A stretch of DNA of 64,000 nt, from assembly GCF_032852305.1 (NCBI RefSeq), contig NZ_CP136594.1, positions 2,641,501-2,705,500 of the forward strand. The letters run 5' to 3'. Every line of letters starts with the position of its first letter. The stretch's first letter is position 1. A program made the translations under genes and the position numbers. Positions 23,237 to 32,247 of the stretch are shown here, piece by piece. The notes beneath the pieces are model-generated. The model did not search any database. It saw only the letters and a program-made list of their open reading frames with translations, and was not told the origin of the DNA. The DNA is from Parasphingorhabdus sp. SCSIO 66989 (GTDB taxonomy: Bacteria > Pseudomonadota > Alphaproteobacteria > Sphingomonadales > Sphingomonadaceae).

Positions 23237-25612
23237 TTAGAATGCCTTGCGTACCTCTAGACCGATGACACGCGGCGCGCCCTGCACACCGAAAAATGTC
23301 GCGATCTCGGGGTCTACGATCAGGCCGGCGGCACCTGGACTGGCGATGATCTGACTGTAATAATCCTCATCAAACAGGTTGCGCGCAAATACTGCAAACT
23401 CCCATTGATCATCGGAAGTGGAGATAGCTGCGCGCAGATTGACGATGGTAAAAGCGCCGATCTCGGCTTCTGGACTAAGTATGGGATCGAGATTTTGTGA
23501 GCTGGTGTACACCACATCGCTGCGCAGGCTGGCGTTGAGGTTTCCGGTCAAGGCGAAGTCATATTGCAGGCCGCCTGAAATTGTCACTTCTGGCGCCCGG
23601 CTCAGTGCTTCGCCATCCACATCATTGACCGCAGGCAGGAACAGATCAACGCCCGGAATCTGCGGTATCTGCGCCGCCTGACTGCCGGGGAATGTGGTAT
23701 CGATATATTGCGAATTGTTATAGGCTGCAGCGAGGTTCAACTTCAGGCCATCGGTGATCGGCCAGAAGAAATCGCCTTCGATACCCCATACTTCTGCCTC
23801 ACCAGCATTGACCACGATAATGTTCGCAGGATTTGTGGGGTCAAAGGTCTGAACCTGAAGATTTTCGAAATTGGTGTAGAAGACAGCCACATTGAGCCGC
23901 ATTCCATTGTCAAAGACATTGCGGTAGCCGATCTCGTAGCTGGTCGACGTTTCCTTATCAAAAGTCAGGCCATTGGCATTCAGCAGGATGCTGGCATTGA
24001 TGCCGCCTGCTTTCAAACCTTCCGAATAGGTCGCATAAATATTACTGTTCGGGCTGATCTGATAGTTGAGACTGGCCATGTTGATCCAGTCTTCATTCTC
24101 GACAGTATCGGTGAGACCAAGAAGTGTCGGGAACTGTAACGGAAAGGGAATGCCGCTACCGGCATTAACACCGGGATCCGGGTCCTGATTGATCACACCG
24201 TCCTTGGTTTCATTGTTGTAACGAAAGCCATAGGTCAAAGTGAGATCATCAATAATCTCATAGGACAACTGCCCGAATGCGGCGAACGCCTCTGTAGACA
24301 CGCTGGCAACCGAATTCGCGCTTTGCGGAGTCGTGATCGGGTTGGGCGGCATCATCGCGTTGAAACCGCCGAACAGTGGCACGCCAAATTCTGTTTGCGT
24401 ATCGGTCTCAAAGCTGGAGTCAAAATAGAATAATCCCAACAGGAAATCGAAGCGGCCAAAGCTTTCATTATTGGCTATCCGCAGTTCCTGCGAAAACTGT
24501 TCATCCTCATTGCGCACCGATGTCAGAAACAGATCGGCAGCAGAGAAATCAGGATCGACTGAGGCGAAATCTTCCGACTCCCTATAGGCGGTTATCGAGG
24601 TCAGGGTGATCCGACCAATATCCCAATTGGCTTCGAGTGAAACGCCATATTGTTCAAGGTCATCCGCTTCGGGTCCGCCACGGCCAGTATCGCGGCTGAA
24701 CGGCAGCTCAACATTGCGCACCGCCCTGACAAAACCGGCCAGCTGCGGATTGGTCTGGGCGGCCTGAAGAACCGCGGCTACATCATTCTGATCCTTGTTA
24801 AAAACCTCAACCAGACGTGACGCATTGGTGGTCGCGTTGGAGTAGTCCCCGATCAGTTTCAGTTCAAAATTGGGCGCAGCTTCAATGACGAATTTGGCGC
24901 GGATGCCATAATCTTCGCTTTCGCCGATTGGGTCCCCTGTGACCTCATCGTTGAGAAAACTGTCCTGCCGACCATAAAAGCCGGAAACCGATGCCCCAAT
25001 ACCATCAGCAAGCTGACCGGAAATACGCCCGCGCAAATCTACCAGATCATAGCTGCCATAGCTGGCATAGAATGACGTTTCCAAGTCCTTGGACGGTTCG
25101 TTGGTGTATATGTTGACCGCGCCAGCCGAGGTATTCCGACCGTATAGAGTGCCTTGCGGTCCGCGAAGCACCTCAAAGCGGGATATGTCGGTCAACTTAC
25201 CGGTCAGCGCAGCAGGCCGTGCAATATACACGCCGTCGACAAAAAAGCCGACACTGGGGTCAATACCGGGGTTACTTGTGCTCGACGTCAGCCCGCGCAC
25301 ATTGATCGCAACCTCGGACCGGTCAAACCCCTCATAGACATTGAAATTTGGGATAAGATTGGCCACCGAAGCCGCATCATCGGCGCCCGCCGCGATGATT
25401 GTCGCCTCGTCAACCGCGGCAATAGAGATCGGGACTTCGGCAAGACCTTGCTCTCGCTTTTGCGCTGTAACAACGATAACCGGTTCGCTGTCATCCTGAT
25501 CGTTCTCAGACACCTCGCCCGAAACGTCCTGTGCCATAGCTCCAGTGGTCAACGCCACTGAAGCCACTCCTAGACGCAACGCAGCGCGATGCATTCGGGA
25601 TAATGCACCCAT
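23237..25612 (-). CDS. TonB-dependent outer-membrane receptor
   Basis: This 791-residue receptor has a signal peptide (MGALSRMHRAALRLGVASVA), a TonB-box-like segment (SEPVIVVTAQKREQG), a plug domain (VNVRGLTSSTSNPG, GPQGTLYGRNTSAGAVNI) and a C-terminal beta barrel ending VRKAF. It probably imports the substrate of the neighbouring oxygenase across the outer membrane. GGGAGAG nine bases upstream of 25612 fixes the start; an upstream ATG at 25675 is less likely. Co-directional with and 39 bases ahead of the reductase gene. Confidence 0.92.
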   Translation of the reverse strand: MGALSRMHRAALRLGVASVALTTGAMAQDVSGEVSENDQDDSEPVIVVTAQKREQGLAEVPISIAAVDEATIIAAGADDAASVANLIPNFNVYEGFDRSEVAINVRGLTSSTSNPGIDPSVGFFVDGVYIARPAALTGKLTDISRFEVLRGPQGTLYGRNTSAGAVNIYTNEPSKDLETSFYASYGSYDLVDLRGRISGQLADGIGASVSGFYGRQDSFLNDEVTGDPIGESEDYGIRAKFVIEAAPNFELKLIGDYSNATTNASRLVEVFNKDQNDVAAVLQAAQTNPQLAGFVRAVRNVELPFSRDTGRGGPEADDLEQYGVSLEANWDIGRITLTSITAYRESEDFASVDPDFSAADLFLTSVRNEDEQFSQELRIANNESFGRFDFLLGLFYFDSSFETDTQTEFGVPLFGGFNAMMPPNPITTPQSANSVASVSTEAFAAFGQLSYEIIDDLTLTYGFRYNNETKDGVINQDPDPGVNAGSGIPFPLQFPTLLGLTDTVENEDWINMASLNYQISPNSNIYATYSEGLKAGGINASILLNANGLTFDKETSTSYEIGYRNVFDNGMRLNVAVFYTNFENLQVQTFDPTNPANIIVVNAGEAEVWGIEGDFFWPITDGLKLNLAAAYNNSQYIDTTFPGSQAAQIPQIPGVDLFLPAVNDVDGEALSRAPEVTISGGLQYDFALTGNLNASLRSDVVYTSSQNLDPILSPEAEIGAFTIVNLRAAISTSDDQWEFAVFARNLFDEDYYSQIIASPGAAGLIVDPEIATFFGVQGAPRVIGLEVRKAF

Positions 25613-26003
25613 GATAATCTCTCCCATAGCGTTATTTTTTACGGGGAGTAGGCAGCAGTGCATCATGTCATCCAATACTTTAAAAATGTCTCATTCATAC
25701 TGATTTGCTATGGAGACGCATATCAGGAGACGCTTCTGGCATAGCCGCATTCTTGTTTATCAGGCCAGAAATCATTGGTATTGAGCCAATCTTCCCTTGC
25801 GATACACCATAGTCGAAATTGGCGGCTACAAACTTGCTATCTGGCACTGTGTCCGCTTCACCTGAATAAAGCCTATCAGAACTGTCACAGTCAATTCACC
25901 AAATAGGATAAAAGACGATATTCCCATCTGCCGGACGATTGGCACGGACAAGCGCGATATCCCGATGCAGATTGTCGACGCAAATAGATGAGGAATAGTT
26001 CAT
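25613..26003. other. Divergent promoter region between receptor and Rieske gene
   Basis: About 390 bases without a supportable gene. It must contain the outward promoters of the TonB receptor (minus) and the Rieske oxygenase (plus). GGAGACGC is repeated directly at 25712-25719 and 25726-25733, 14 bases apart, a possible regulator site. Confidence 0.5.
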
Positions 26004-27389
26004 ATGGCCACAATGCCTTCCGATGCTGGTTTGACCCCTGAGCAGTTCGATCGGGTCGCCCCCACCAACAGCTATTGGGACAGATTCCGCCAAGGTGCCA
26101 GCGCAGTCAGAAAGCGCACAATGAAGCGCATGGCAGAACGCCTCGGCCTCAGCGACAAGGACGATATTGGCCAGGCTGAGCTTCAGTTGTTCACGTCCGA
26201 AGCGGCGCAGATGGCCGAATTCTATTTCAAGGAATATGGCAGCGCAGAAAAACCGCAATCACTGGGCGAAGTTCCCTGGGATTATGTCGAGGAATATCAG
26301 GAAGAAATTCCTTTCTTCGGCCTGCGTGAATATTGGTATCCTGCCGCTTTCAGCCATGAGCTCAAGCATAATGAGCATAAGGCGGTGGAACTGCTTGGGG
26401 ACAATATCGTCCTTTTCCGCGACAAGGATGGCAGTCCCTGTGCGCTAGAGAACCGCTGTCCGCATCGCGGTCCCCTGCTATCCTTGGGCCAAACCAATGC
26501 GGTCGAGATCGGCACCATAACATGTCGCTATCATGGCATGACATTCAACAAACATGGCGAGTGCGTTGCTTTCTTGGCCGACGGCCCAAACAGTCCTGCC
26601 TGTGGTAAGGTCAAGGCAAAGTCTTATCCGGCAGAAGAAGTGAACGGTGTCATCTTCGTCTATATGGGCATCAAGGAACCCGAACCGTTTCTCGACAGCA
26701 TGCCACATGCCCGCGAGGTGATGAAGGATGGTCGCCTTATCCGCAGCATGATGAATGTGCCCTATAGCTATCTCAACCAGCTCGACAACACGGTGGATAT
26801 GACCCATGTCGGCTGTCTGCACCGTACCTGCTATCTGTTTGGCGACCAGAAAATGGGCGGCGGTGTCGCCTTTGAGGAATTGCCCGGCAACGGTGTTTAT
26901 GCCCGACTACGCGATATGGGTGGCCATGGCGGAAGCAAGGCGATTGACGATATTCGCTGGTTCATGCCCAATCTGGTGCACCATGGCGAAGAGTTTATGG
27001 ATGGCGGCGTGCATGGCATTTTCTTCTGGTTCGTGCCGCAAAATGCCGGATCGTTTAACGCCTGGCTGATCGGATCGATCAACGAGGAGAAAGTCGGCAA
27101 GGCCAAGGCCAAATTTATGGCGACAACGCTCAAGCGCGCGCTGCAATCCGATGCCTTGCCCGGCATGGCCTGCTTCATTGGCGGCGATGCACCGATGCAG
27201 ATGGCACAGGGCCGCATTGCCCGCTGGGATAAGGACTATCTAGCCAGAACCGATAGGGCCGTCATCAAAGTCCGGCAGATGATGAAAGATGCGCATAAGG
27301 CCGAGCAGGAATTACGCAAACAGGCGGGCTTGGACCCGCTGGCACATCGCGTATCGAAGAACACTGAGGTCAAGGCAGCAACAGGCTGA
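26004..27389 (+). CDS. Rieske non-heme iron oxygenase, alpha subunit
   Basis: The Rieske 2Fe-2S ligands are CPHRG (Cys152, His154) and CRYHG (Cys174, His177). The mononuclear iron site reads DNTVDMTHVGCLH, with Asp265, His268 and His273. The catalytic domain resembles type IA enzymes (vanillate or phthalate oxygenase type), which need only a VanB-like reductase, present at 22229. An N-terminal extension of about 100 residues (GASAVRKRTMKRMAERLG) precedes the Rieske domain and is unusual; these enzymes are normally about 350 residues. The substrate is not known. Transcribed away from the receptor gene. Confidence 0.92.
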   Translation: MATMPSDAGLTPEQFDRVAPTNSYWDRFRQGASAVRKRTMKRMAERLGLSDKDDIGQAELQLFTSEAAQMAEFYFKEYGSAEKPQSLGEVPWDYVEEYQEEIPFFGLREYWYPAAFSHELKHNEHKAVELLGDNIVLFRDKDGSPCALENRCPHRGPLLSLGQTNAVEIGTITCRYHGMTFNKHGECVAFLADGPNSPACGKVKAKSYPAEEVNGVIFVYMGIKEPEPFLDSMPHAREVMKDGRLIRSMMNVPYSYLNQLDNTVDMTHVGCLHRTCYLFGDQKMGGGVAFEELPGNGVYARLRDMGGHGGSKAIDDIRWFMPNLVHHGEEFMDGGVHGIFFWFVPQNAGSFNAWLIGSINEEKVGKAKAKFMATTLKRALQSDALPGMACFIGGDAPMQMAQGRIARWDKDYLARTDRAVIKVRQMMKDAHKAEQELRKQAGLDPLAHRVSKNTEVKAATG

Positions 27390-27502
27390 TTTTCATTTGC
27401 GATTACGCGAAACCTACGGAGCGCTTTTGAATTTGAGGCGCCACATGGTTTCCTTTGCAAAGCGCGCGCAAAAGTTAGGCTTTACCTCGAAAGTGCTGTC
27501 GA

Positions 27503-27613
27503 CTATCTCGGCTTATTGATGCCAGATAGGGCTCCAAAGATTGCGCCCGCCACGGCTGACAGTGCAAGTGCTGATCCCAGATATCGAGCCCTAGGCAGGA
27601 CTTTACCCTTCAC
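27503..27613 (-). CDS. Possible 36-residue small membrane protein
   Basis: A GTG at 27613 overlaps the TGA of the small frame upstream and opens a 36-codon frame with a hydrophobic, glycine/alanine-rich stretch (YLGSALALSAVAGAIFGAL). No ribosome site of its own is seen, so translation would be by coupling. The amino-acid pattern, not conservation, is the evidence. Confidence 0.25.
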   Translation of the reverse strand: MKGKVLPRARYLGSALALSAVAGAIFGALSGINKPR

Positions 27614-27819
27614 ACATCCAGCTTGTTGCTGCCCAAGATATACCAAAAGCCTGCAGCCGATCGCAGTAAGTTGAGCTTATCCTGCGGATCGCAAACCTCA
27701 GCTTCAATGCTCAAATTTACTCTTGTAAAAAATTGCATAAGACCTGGAAAGCTATTAACAATTTCGCTGCATAGCCTGTCCCGATTCGTTGTTACGATGA
27801 CTTTCAAAAGCTTATGCAT
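27610..27819 (-). CDS. Possible 69-residue protein of unknown family
   Basis: The frame from ATG 27819 encodes a protein beginning MHKLLKVIVTTNRDRL and containing SPGLMQFF-type and FWYILGSNK segments. It is divergent from the RND operon, where a repressor gene often sits, but shows no helix-turn-helix. It may be a remnant. The remaining bases of 27390-27859 show nothing else. Confidence 0.25.
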   Translation of the reverse strand: MHKLLKVIVTTNRDRLCSEIVNSFPGLMQFFTRVNLSIEAEVCDPQDKLNLLRSAAGFWYILGSNKLDV

Positions 27820-27859
27820 TCCCTGATTGTGGGGCACCCTTGGTGTAAAGAGGGATATT

Positions 27860-29050
27860 ATGCGGCGTGTTTTTACTCTGATTTCTACGATTGCTTTAAT
27901 GGTTTGGGGATGTTCCAACGAGCAATCGGGAGGAATGCCTGCGCCGGAGGTAACGGTACAAAAACCCGAAACGCGCACCATTGTTGATTGGGATGAATAT
28001 ACCGGTCAGTTTGAGGCGGTAGAGGCGGTTGAGGTCCGGGCGCGTGTCTCTGGTTATCTGGAGCGCATCTATTTTCGTGAAGGCGCGATTGTGCGCAAGG
28101 GTGATTTGCTGGTGCAGATTGACGCCCGCCCTTTTGAGGCGGCCCTAGCCGAAGCGCGCGCAGCGTTGGAAGGAGCGATTACCCGGCGTGATCTCGCTGG
28201 GGCAGATCTGAAACGCGGTGAAATATTGCTGGCCGAGCAGGCAATCAGCCAGGAAGAATTTGATACCCGGCAACAGGCGCAAAAAGAGGCGCGCACCAGC
28301 GTAGCCGCTGCGCGCGCGGCAGTGCGTCAGGCACAACTGAATCTGAGCTTCACCCGGGTTCGTGCACCAGTGACCGGGCGGGTTGGCAGCCGCGAGACGA
28401 CGGTTGGCAACCTTGTCTCCGGTGGCGGGCCGACCTCGACATTGCTGACCACTATCTTCTCTATGAGCCCGATCTATTTCTCCTTCACCGCCAATGAGGC
28501 GGCCTATCTCAAATATGTGCGACAGAATTCCCAAGGCTCACGGCCATCATCACGCGATGTTGCCAATCCGGTGCGGCTGAAGCTGCAGGATGAGGAAGAG
28601 TTCATCCATGAAGGCGAGATGACCTTTGTCGATAACCGGGTCGACCCGAATAGCGGCACGGTTGAGGGGCGCGCGGTGTTCGACAATGCTGAAGGGCTGT
28701 TCCTGCCAGGCATGTTCGGCCGGATGCAATTGCTGGGCTCAGGTGAATATGAAGCGATATTGGTGCCTGATGCGGCGATCTTGTCGGATCAGTCGAACAA
28801 GATTGTGATGACGGTCAACAAGGAGAATGTCGTGGTGCCGCGCCCGGTCGAACTCGGTTCGCTACAAGAAGGCAATATGCGCGTTATCCGCAGCGGTTTA
28901 GGCAAGGACGAGCGGGTTATTGTCGGTGGGCTGATGCGCGCGAGACCGGGCAACGAAGTGGTGCCGAAGCCGCCCTCGGAAAAGGAGGCGACAAAGGCAA
29001 CCGCGCAAAAGCCGAAAGAGAAAAAGGCAGATGCGGATGACGCATCGTGA
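27860..29050 (+). CDS. RND efflux pump periplasmic adaptor (MexA/AcrA-like)
   Basis: This lipoprotein adaptor has a lipobox (LMVWGC, Cys about residue 17), the N-terminal barrel-sandwich strand (VEVRARVSGYLERIYF), a helical hairpin with Ala/Gln-rich heptads (AARAAVRQAQLNLSFTRVRAP), and a C-terminal membrane-proximal domain. It joins the inner-membrane pump to the outer-membrane channel. AGAGGG ahead of 27860 supports this start over the in-frame 27827. The GTGA at its stop overlaps the pump start, so the three genes form one operon. Confidence 0.93.
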   Translation: MRRVFTLISTIALMVWGCSNEQSGGMPAPEVTVQKPETRTIVDWDEYTGQFEAVEAVEVRARVSGYLERIYFREGAIVRKGDLLVQIDARPFEAALAEARAALEGAITRRDLAGADLKRGEILLAEQAISQEEFDTRQQAQKEARTSVAAARAAVRQAQLNLSFTRVRAPVTGRVGSRETTVGNLVSGGGPTSTLLTTIFSMSPIYFSFTANEAAYLKYVRQNSQGSRPSSRDVANPVRLKLQDEEEFIHEGEMTFVDNRVDPNSGTVEGRAVFDNAEGLFLPGMFGRMQLLGSGEYEAILVPDAAILSDQSNKIVMTVNKENVVVPRPVELGSLQEGNMRVIRSGLGKDERVIVGGLMRARPGNEVVPKPPSEKEATKATAQKPKEKKADADDAS

Positions 29051-32000
29051 AGTTTCCCCACTTCTTCATTGAGCGCCCCATTTTCGCTGCGGTGCTGTCG
29101 ATCCTGATCATCTTGGTCGGGTCAATCACCTATTTCAATCTGCCGGTAGCACAATATCCCGAGATTGCGCCGCCCACCATCACCGTGACCGCCACCTATC
29201 CCGGTGCCGGGGCCGAGGTTGTGGCGGACACTGTCGCAACGCCTATTGAGCAGGAACTCAACGGCGTTGAGGACATGCTCTATATGTACAGCCAGTCCAC
29301 CGATGATGGGCGGCTGACAATTACTGTTACCTTTGCGCTCGGCACCGATCTCGATGCGGCGCAGGTGCTGGTGCAGAACCGGGTCAGTATTGCCGAGCCC
29401 CGCCTGCCCGAGCCGGTGCGACGGCTGGGCGTGATTACCCAGAAAAGCTCGCCCGATCTGCTGACTGTCATTCACCTCAATTCACCAGATGAGAGCCGCG
29501 ATCAGCTCTATATCTCTAACTATGCGCTGCTGCAGATTCGCGACACACTGGCGCGGCTTGATGGCGTCGGTTCGATCACCATTTTCGGTGCGCGTGAATA
29601 TTCCATGCGCATCTGGCTCGATCCTGACAAGATGGCCGGATTGCAGATTACCGCCAGCGATGTCGTCGCCGCGTTGCGTGCGGAAAATGTACAGGTTGCA
29701 TCGGGCATATTGGGCCAACCGCCGGTAGATATGGAAGCGGCCAACCAGATTAGCGTGCGGACGCTGGGGCGTTTGCAGGAGCCGGAAGAGTTTGAGAGTA
29801 TCGTCGTCAAAACCGACGAACGCGGCAATCTCACCCGGGTGCGCGACATAGCGCGGGTGGAATTGGGGGCTCAGGATTATTCCACCAACGCTTATCTTGA
29901 TGAGAAACCAGCGGTGGCCATCGCCATTTTTCAGCGGCCCGGTTCCAACGCGATTCAAACCGCCAAGGGCATTGAGGAAACCATAGAAGAGCTGAGCCAG
30001 GATTTCCCCGATGGTCTGGCCTATAACATTATCTACAACCCGACCGAATTTATCGCGGAATCGGTGAATGAGGTCTACATAACAATCTTTGAGGCGGTGA
30101 TCCTGGTGACCATCGTCGTCTTCATCTTCCTGCAAAGCTGGCGCGCTGCGATTATCCCGATTGTTGCCATTCCGGTGTCGCTGATCGGTACCTTCGCGAT
30201 CATGGGCGCGCTCGGCTTCTCATTGAACAATCTCAGCCTGTTCGGGCTGGTGCTGGCTATCGGTATCGTCGTCGATGATGCGATTGTTGTGGTCGAAAAT
30301 GTCGAGCGCGAATTGCGCAGTGGCAAATCGCCCAAAGAGGCGGCGCATGTCACCATGGACGAAGTCGGTGGCGCGCTGATCGCCATTGCGCTGGTGCTCT
30401 CTGCAGTGTTTGTGCCGACTGCCTTTATTACCGGCATATCCGGGCAATTCTATCAGCAATTCGCGTTGACCATCGCGACAGCCACCATCATCTCTGCCTT
30501 CAACTCCCTGACGCTGTCACCTGCGCTGGCGGCGATATTGCTCCAGCCGGAGGGCCATGAGGAAGGCAAGGCCAAGAACCGCTTTGCCGCCATACTCGAC
30601 CGCTTCTTCGACTGGTTTAACCGCAGCTTTGACAAGCTGGCAGAGAATTATGGCAAGATCACCGCCAAGCTGATCCGTATGACCGGCGCTATCCTGATCG
30701 TCTATGCGCTGCTTATCGCAACGACAGTGTGGCGGTTTAACGAGACTCCGACCGGTTTCATCCCGGAACAGGACCAGGGCTATCTCATCGTCGCGATCCA
30801 GTTACCGCCGGGCAGTTCCCTGTCGCGCACCGATACGGTTTTGCGCCGCGCCACCGATATCATTCTGGAGACACCCGGCTTTCACAACACCGCCGGATTT
30901 GCTGGGTTCAGCGGAGCGACCTTTACCAATGCGCCCAATGCAGGCGCCATTTTTGCGGTGATGGATGAATTTGACGAACGCGAAGGCGCGGTCGAACTGT
31001 TGGCCCAGCTTAACCAGAAGCTGCAGGCAATTGACGAGGCGTTTATCATTGTTATCGCACCGCCTGCAGTGCGCGGCATCGGCAATGCCGGTGGTGTGCG
31101 GATGATGGTACAGGATCGCGCCGGTCGCGGCAGTGGCGAGCTCAATAATGCGACCCAATCGCTGATCGCTGCCGCCAATCAGGATCCGCGCCTGATCAAT
31201 GTCTTTGCCTCTTATGAAACCGCGACGCCGCAGCTTTATCTCGATATTGACCGGGTGAAGGCGCAGCAGTTGGGCGTGCCGATTTCCGATGTGTTCAGCA
31301 CGCTTGAGGTGTTTCTGGGTTCCGCCTTTGTCAATGATTTCAATTATCTGGGCCGGACCTATCGCGTCAGCGCCCAGGCCGATGCGCCCTATCGTATGCA
31401 GCGCGAGGATATCTCGCGGCTGCGCGCGCGCAATGCCGATACCGGCGAAATGGTGCCAATAGGCAGCGTGGTGAATTATCGCGACATTACCGGCCCTTCG
31501 CGCCAGCCGCGCTATAATCTCTTCCCCGCCGCAGAAATCGATGCCTCGGCCGCGCCCGGTGTGAGCTCGGGCGAAGCGATATCGGCCATGGAAGAACTCG
31601 CCGAAAGCACGCTGCCCGATGGCTTTTCCTTTGAATGGACGGGACTTGCCTATCAGGAGGTTAGCGCCGGATCGACGGCATCTCTGGTTTTCGTCTTTGC
31701 TGTCGTCATCGTCTTTCTGGTGCTCGCGGCGCAATATGAGAGCTGGCTGTTGCCGCTGGCGATCATCCTGATTGTGCCCATGTGTCTGCTTTCGGCGATT
31801 GTCGGCGTTGGGCTGCGCGGTATCGATAACAATATTCTGACCCAGATCGGGCTGGTGGTGCTGGTCGGCCTGGCGTCGAAAAACGCAATCCTGATCGTCG
31901 AATTCGCCAAGCAGCGTGAGGATGGCGGGCTGAACCGCTTTGCCGCCGCGGTTGAAGCCGCGAAGCTGCGCCTGCGCCCGATCCTGATGACCAGCTTTGC

Positions 32001-32247
32001 CTTCATCCTCGGTGTGGTGCCGCTGATGACGGCCAGCGGGGCCGGGTTCGAGATGCGACAGGCGCTGGGTACAGCGGTGTTCTTCGGCATGCTCGGCGTC
32101 ACCATTTTTGGGCTTTTCCTGACGCCTGCTTTCTATGTGCTATGCCGCAGCTTGGCCGCGCGCGGTGGCAAGAGTGACGCCGACCCCAAAGACAAAGCAG
32201 AGCCGGACCGGCCGGCTGATAGCCCGGCAGCGGAGCCGGCAGAATGA
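29047..32247 (+). CDS. RND multidrug efflux permease (AcrB/MexB-like)
   Basis: This 1066-residue inner-membrane pump has two large periplasmic loops and about twelve membrane helices. It starts MKFPHFFIERPIFAAVLSI and carries the proton-relay helix LVLAIGIVVDDAIVVVENV with two Asp, the gate region and the second-half helix AILIVEFAKQ. It belongs to the HAE1 group that exports hydrophobic and amphiphilic compounds. GTG start in a 4-base overlap with the adaptor gene. The C-terminal tail is longer and more acidic than usual (DPKDKAEPDRPADSP). Confidence 0.95.
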   Translation: MKFPHFFIERPIFAAVLSILIILVGSITYFNLPVAQYPEIAPPTITVTATYPGAGAEVVADTVATPIEQELNGVEDMLYMYSQSTDDGRLTITVTFALGTDLDAAQVLVQNRVSIAEPRLPEPVRRLGVITQKSSPDLLTVIHLNSPDESRDQLYISNYALLQIRDTLARLDGVGSITIFGAREYSMRIWLDPDKMAGLQITASDVVAALRAENVQVASGILGQPPVDMEAANQISVRTLGRLQEPEEFESIVVKTDERGNLTRVRDIARVELGAQDYSTNAYLDEKPAVAIAIFQRPGSNAIQTAKGIEETIEELSQDFPDGLAYNIIYNPTEFIAESVNEVYITIFEAVILVTIVVFIFLQSWRAAIIPIVAIPVSLIGTFAIMGALGFSLNNLSLFGLVLAIGIVVDDAIVVVENVERELRSGKSPKEAAHVTMDEVGGALIAIALVLSAVFVPTAFITGISGQFYQQFALTIATATIISAFNSLTLSPALAAILLQPEGHEEGKAKNRFAAILDRFFDWFNRSFDKLAENYGKITAKLIRMTGAILIVYALLIATTVWRFNETPTGFIPEQDQGYLIVAIQLPPGSSLSRTDTVLRRATDIILETPGFHNTAGFAGFSGATFTNAPNAGAIFAVMDEFDEREGAVELLAQLNQKLQAIDEAFIIVIAPPAVRGIGNAGGVRMMVQDRAGRGSGELNNATQSLIAAANQDPRLINVFASYETATPQLYLDIDRVKAQQLGVPISDVFSTLEVFLGSAFVNDFNYLGRTYRVSAQADAPYRMQREDISRLRARNADTGEMVPIGSVVNYRDITGPSRQPRYNLFPAAEIDASAAPGVSSGEAISAMEELAESTLPDGFSFEWTGLAYQEVSAGSTASLVFVFAVVIVFLVLAAQYESWLLPLAIILIVPMCLLSAIVGVGLRGIDNNILTQIGLVVLVGLASKNAILIVEFAKQREDGGLNRFAAAVEAAKLRLRPILMTSFAFILGVVPLMTASGAGFEMRQALGTAVFFGMLGVTIFGLFLTPAFYVLCRSLAARGGKSDADPKDKAEPDRPADSPAAEPAE

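Noticed and set aside
30802-31734. Long minus-strand open frame inside the RND permease gene
   Set aside because: The permease frame is clear and full length; the opposite frame has His/Arg-rich low-complexity sequence and no ribosome site.
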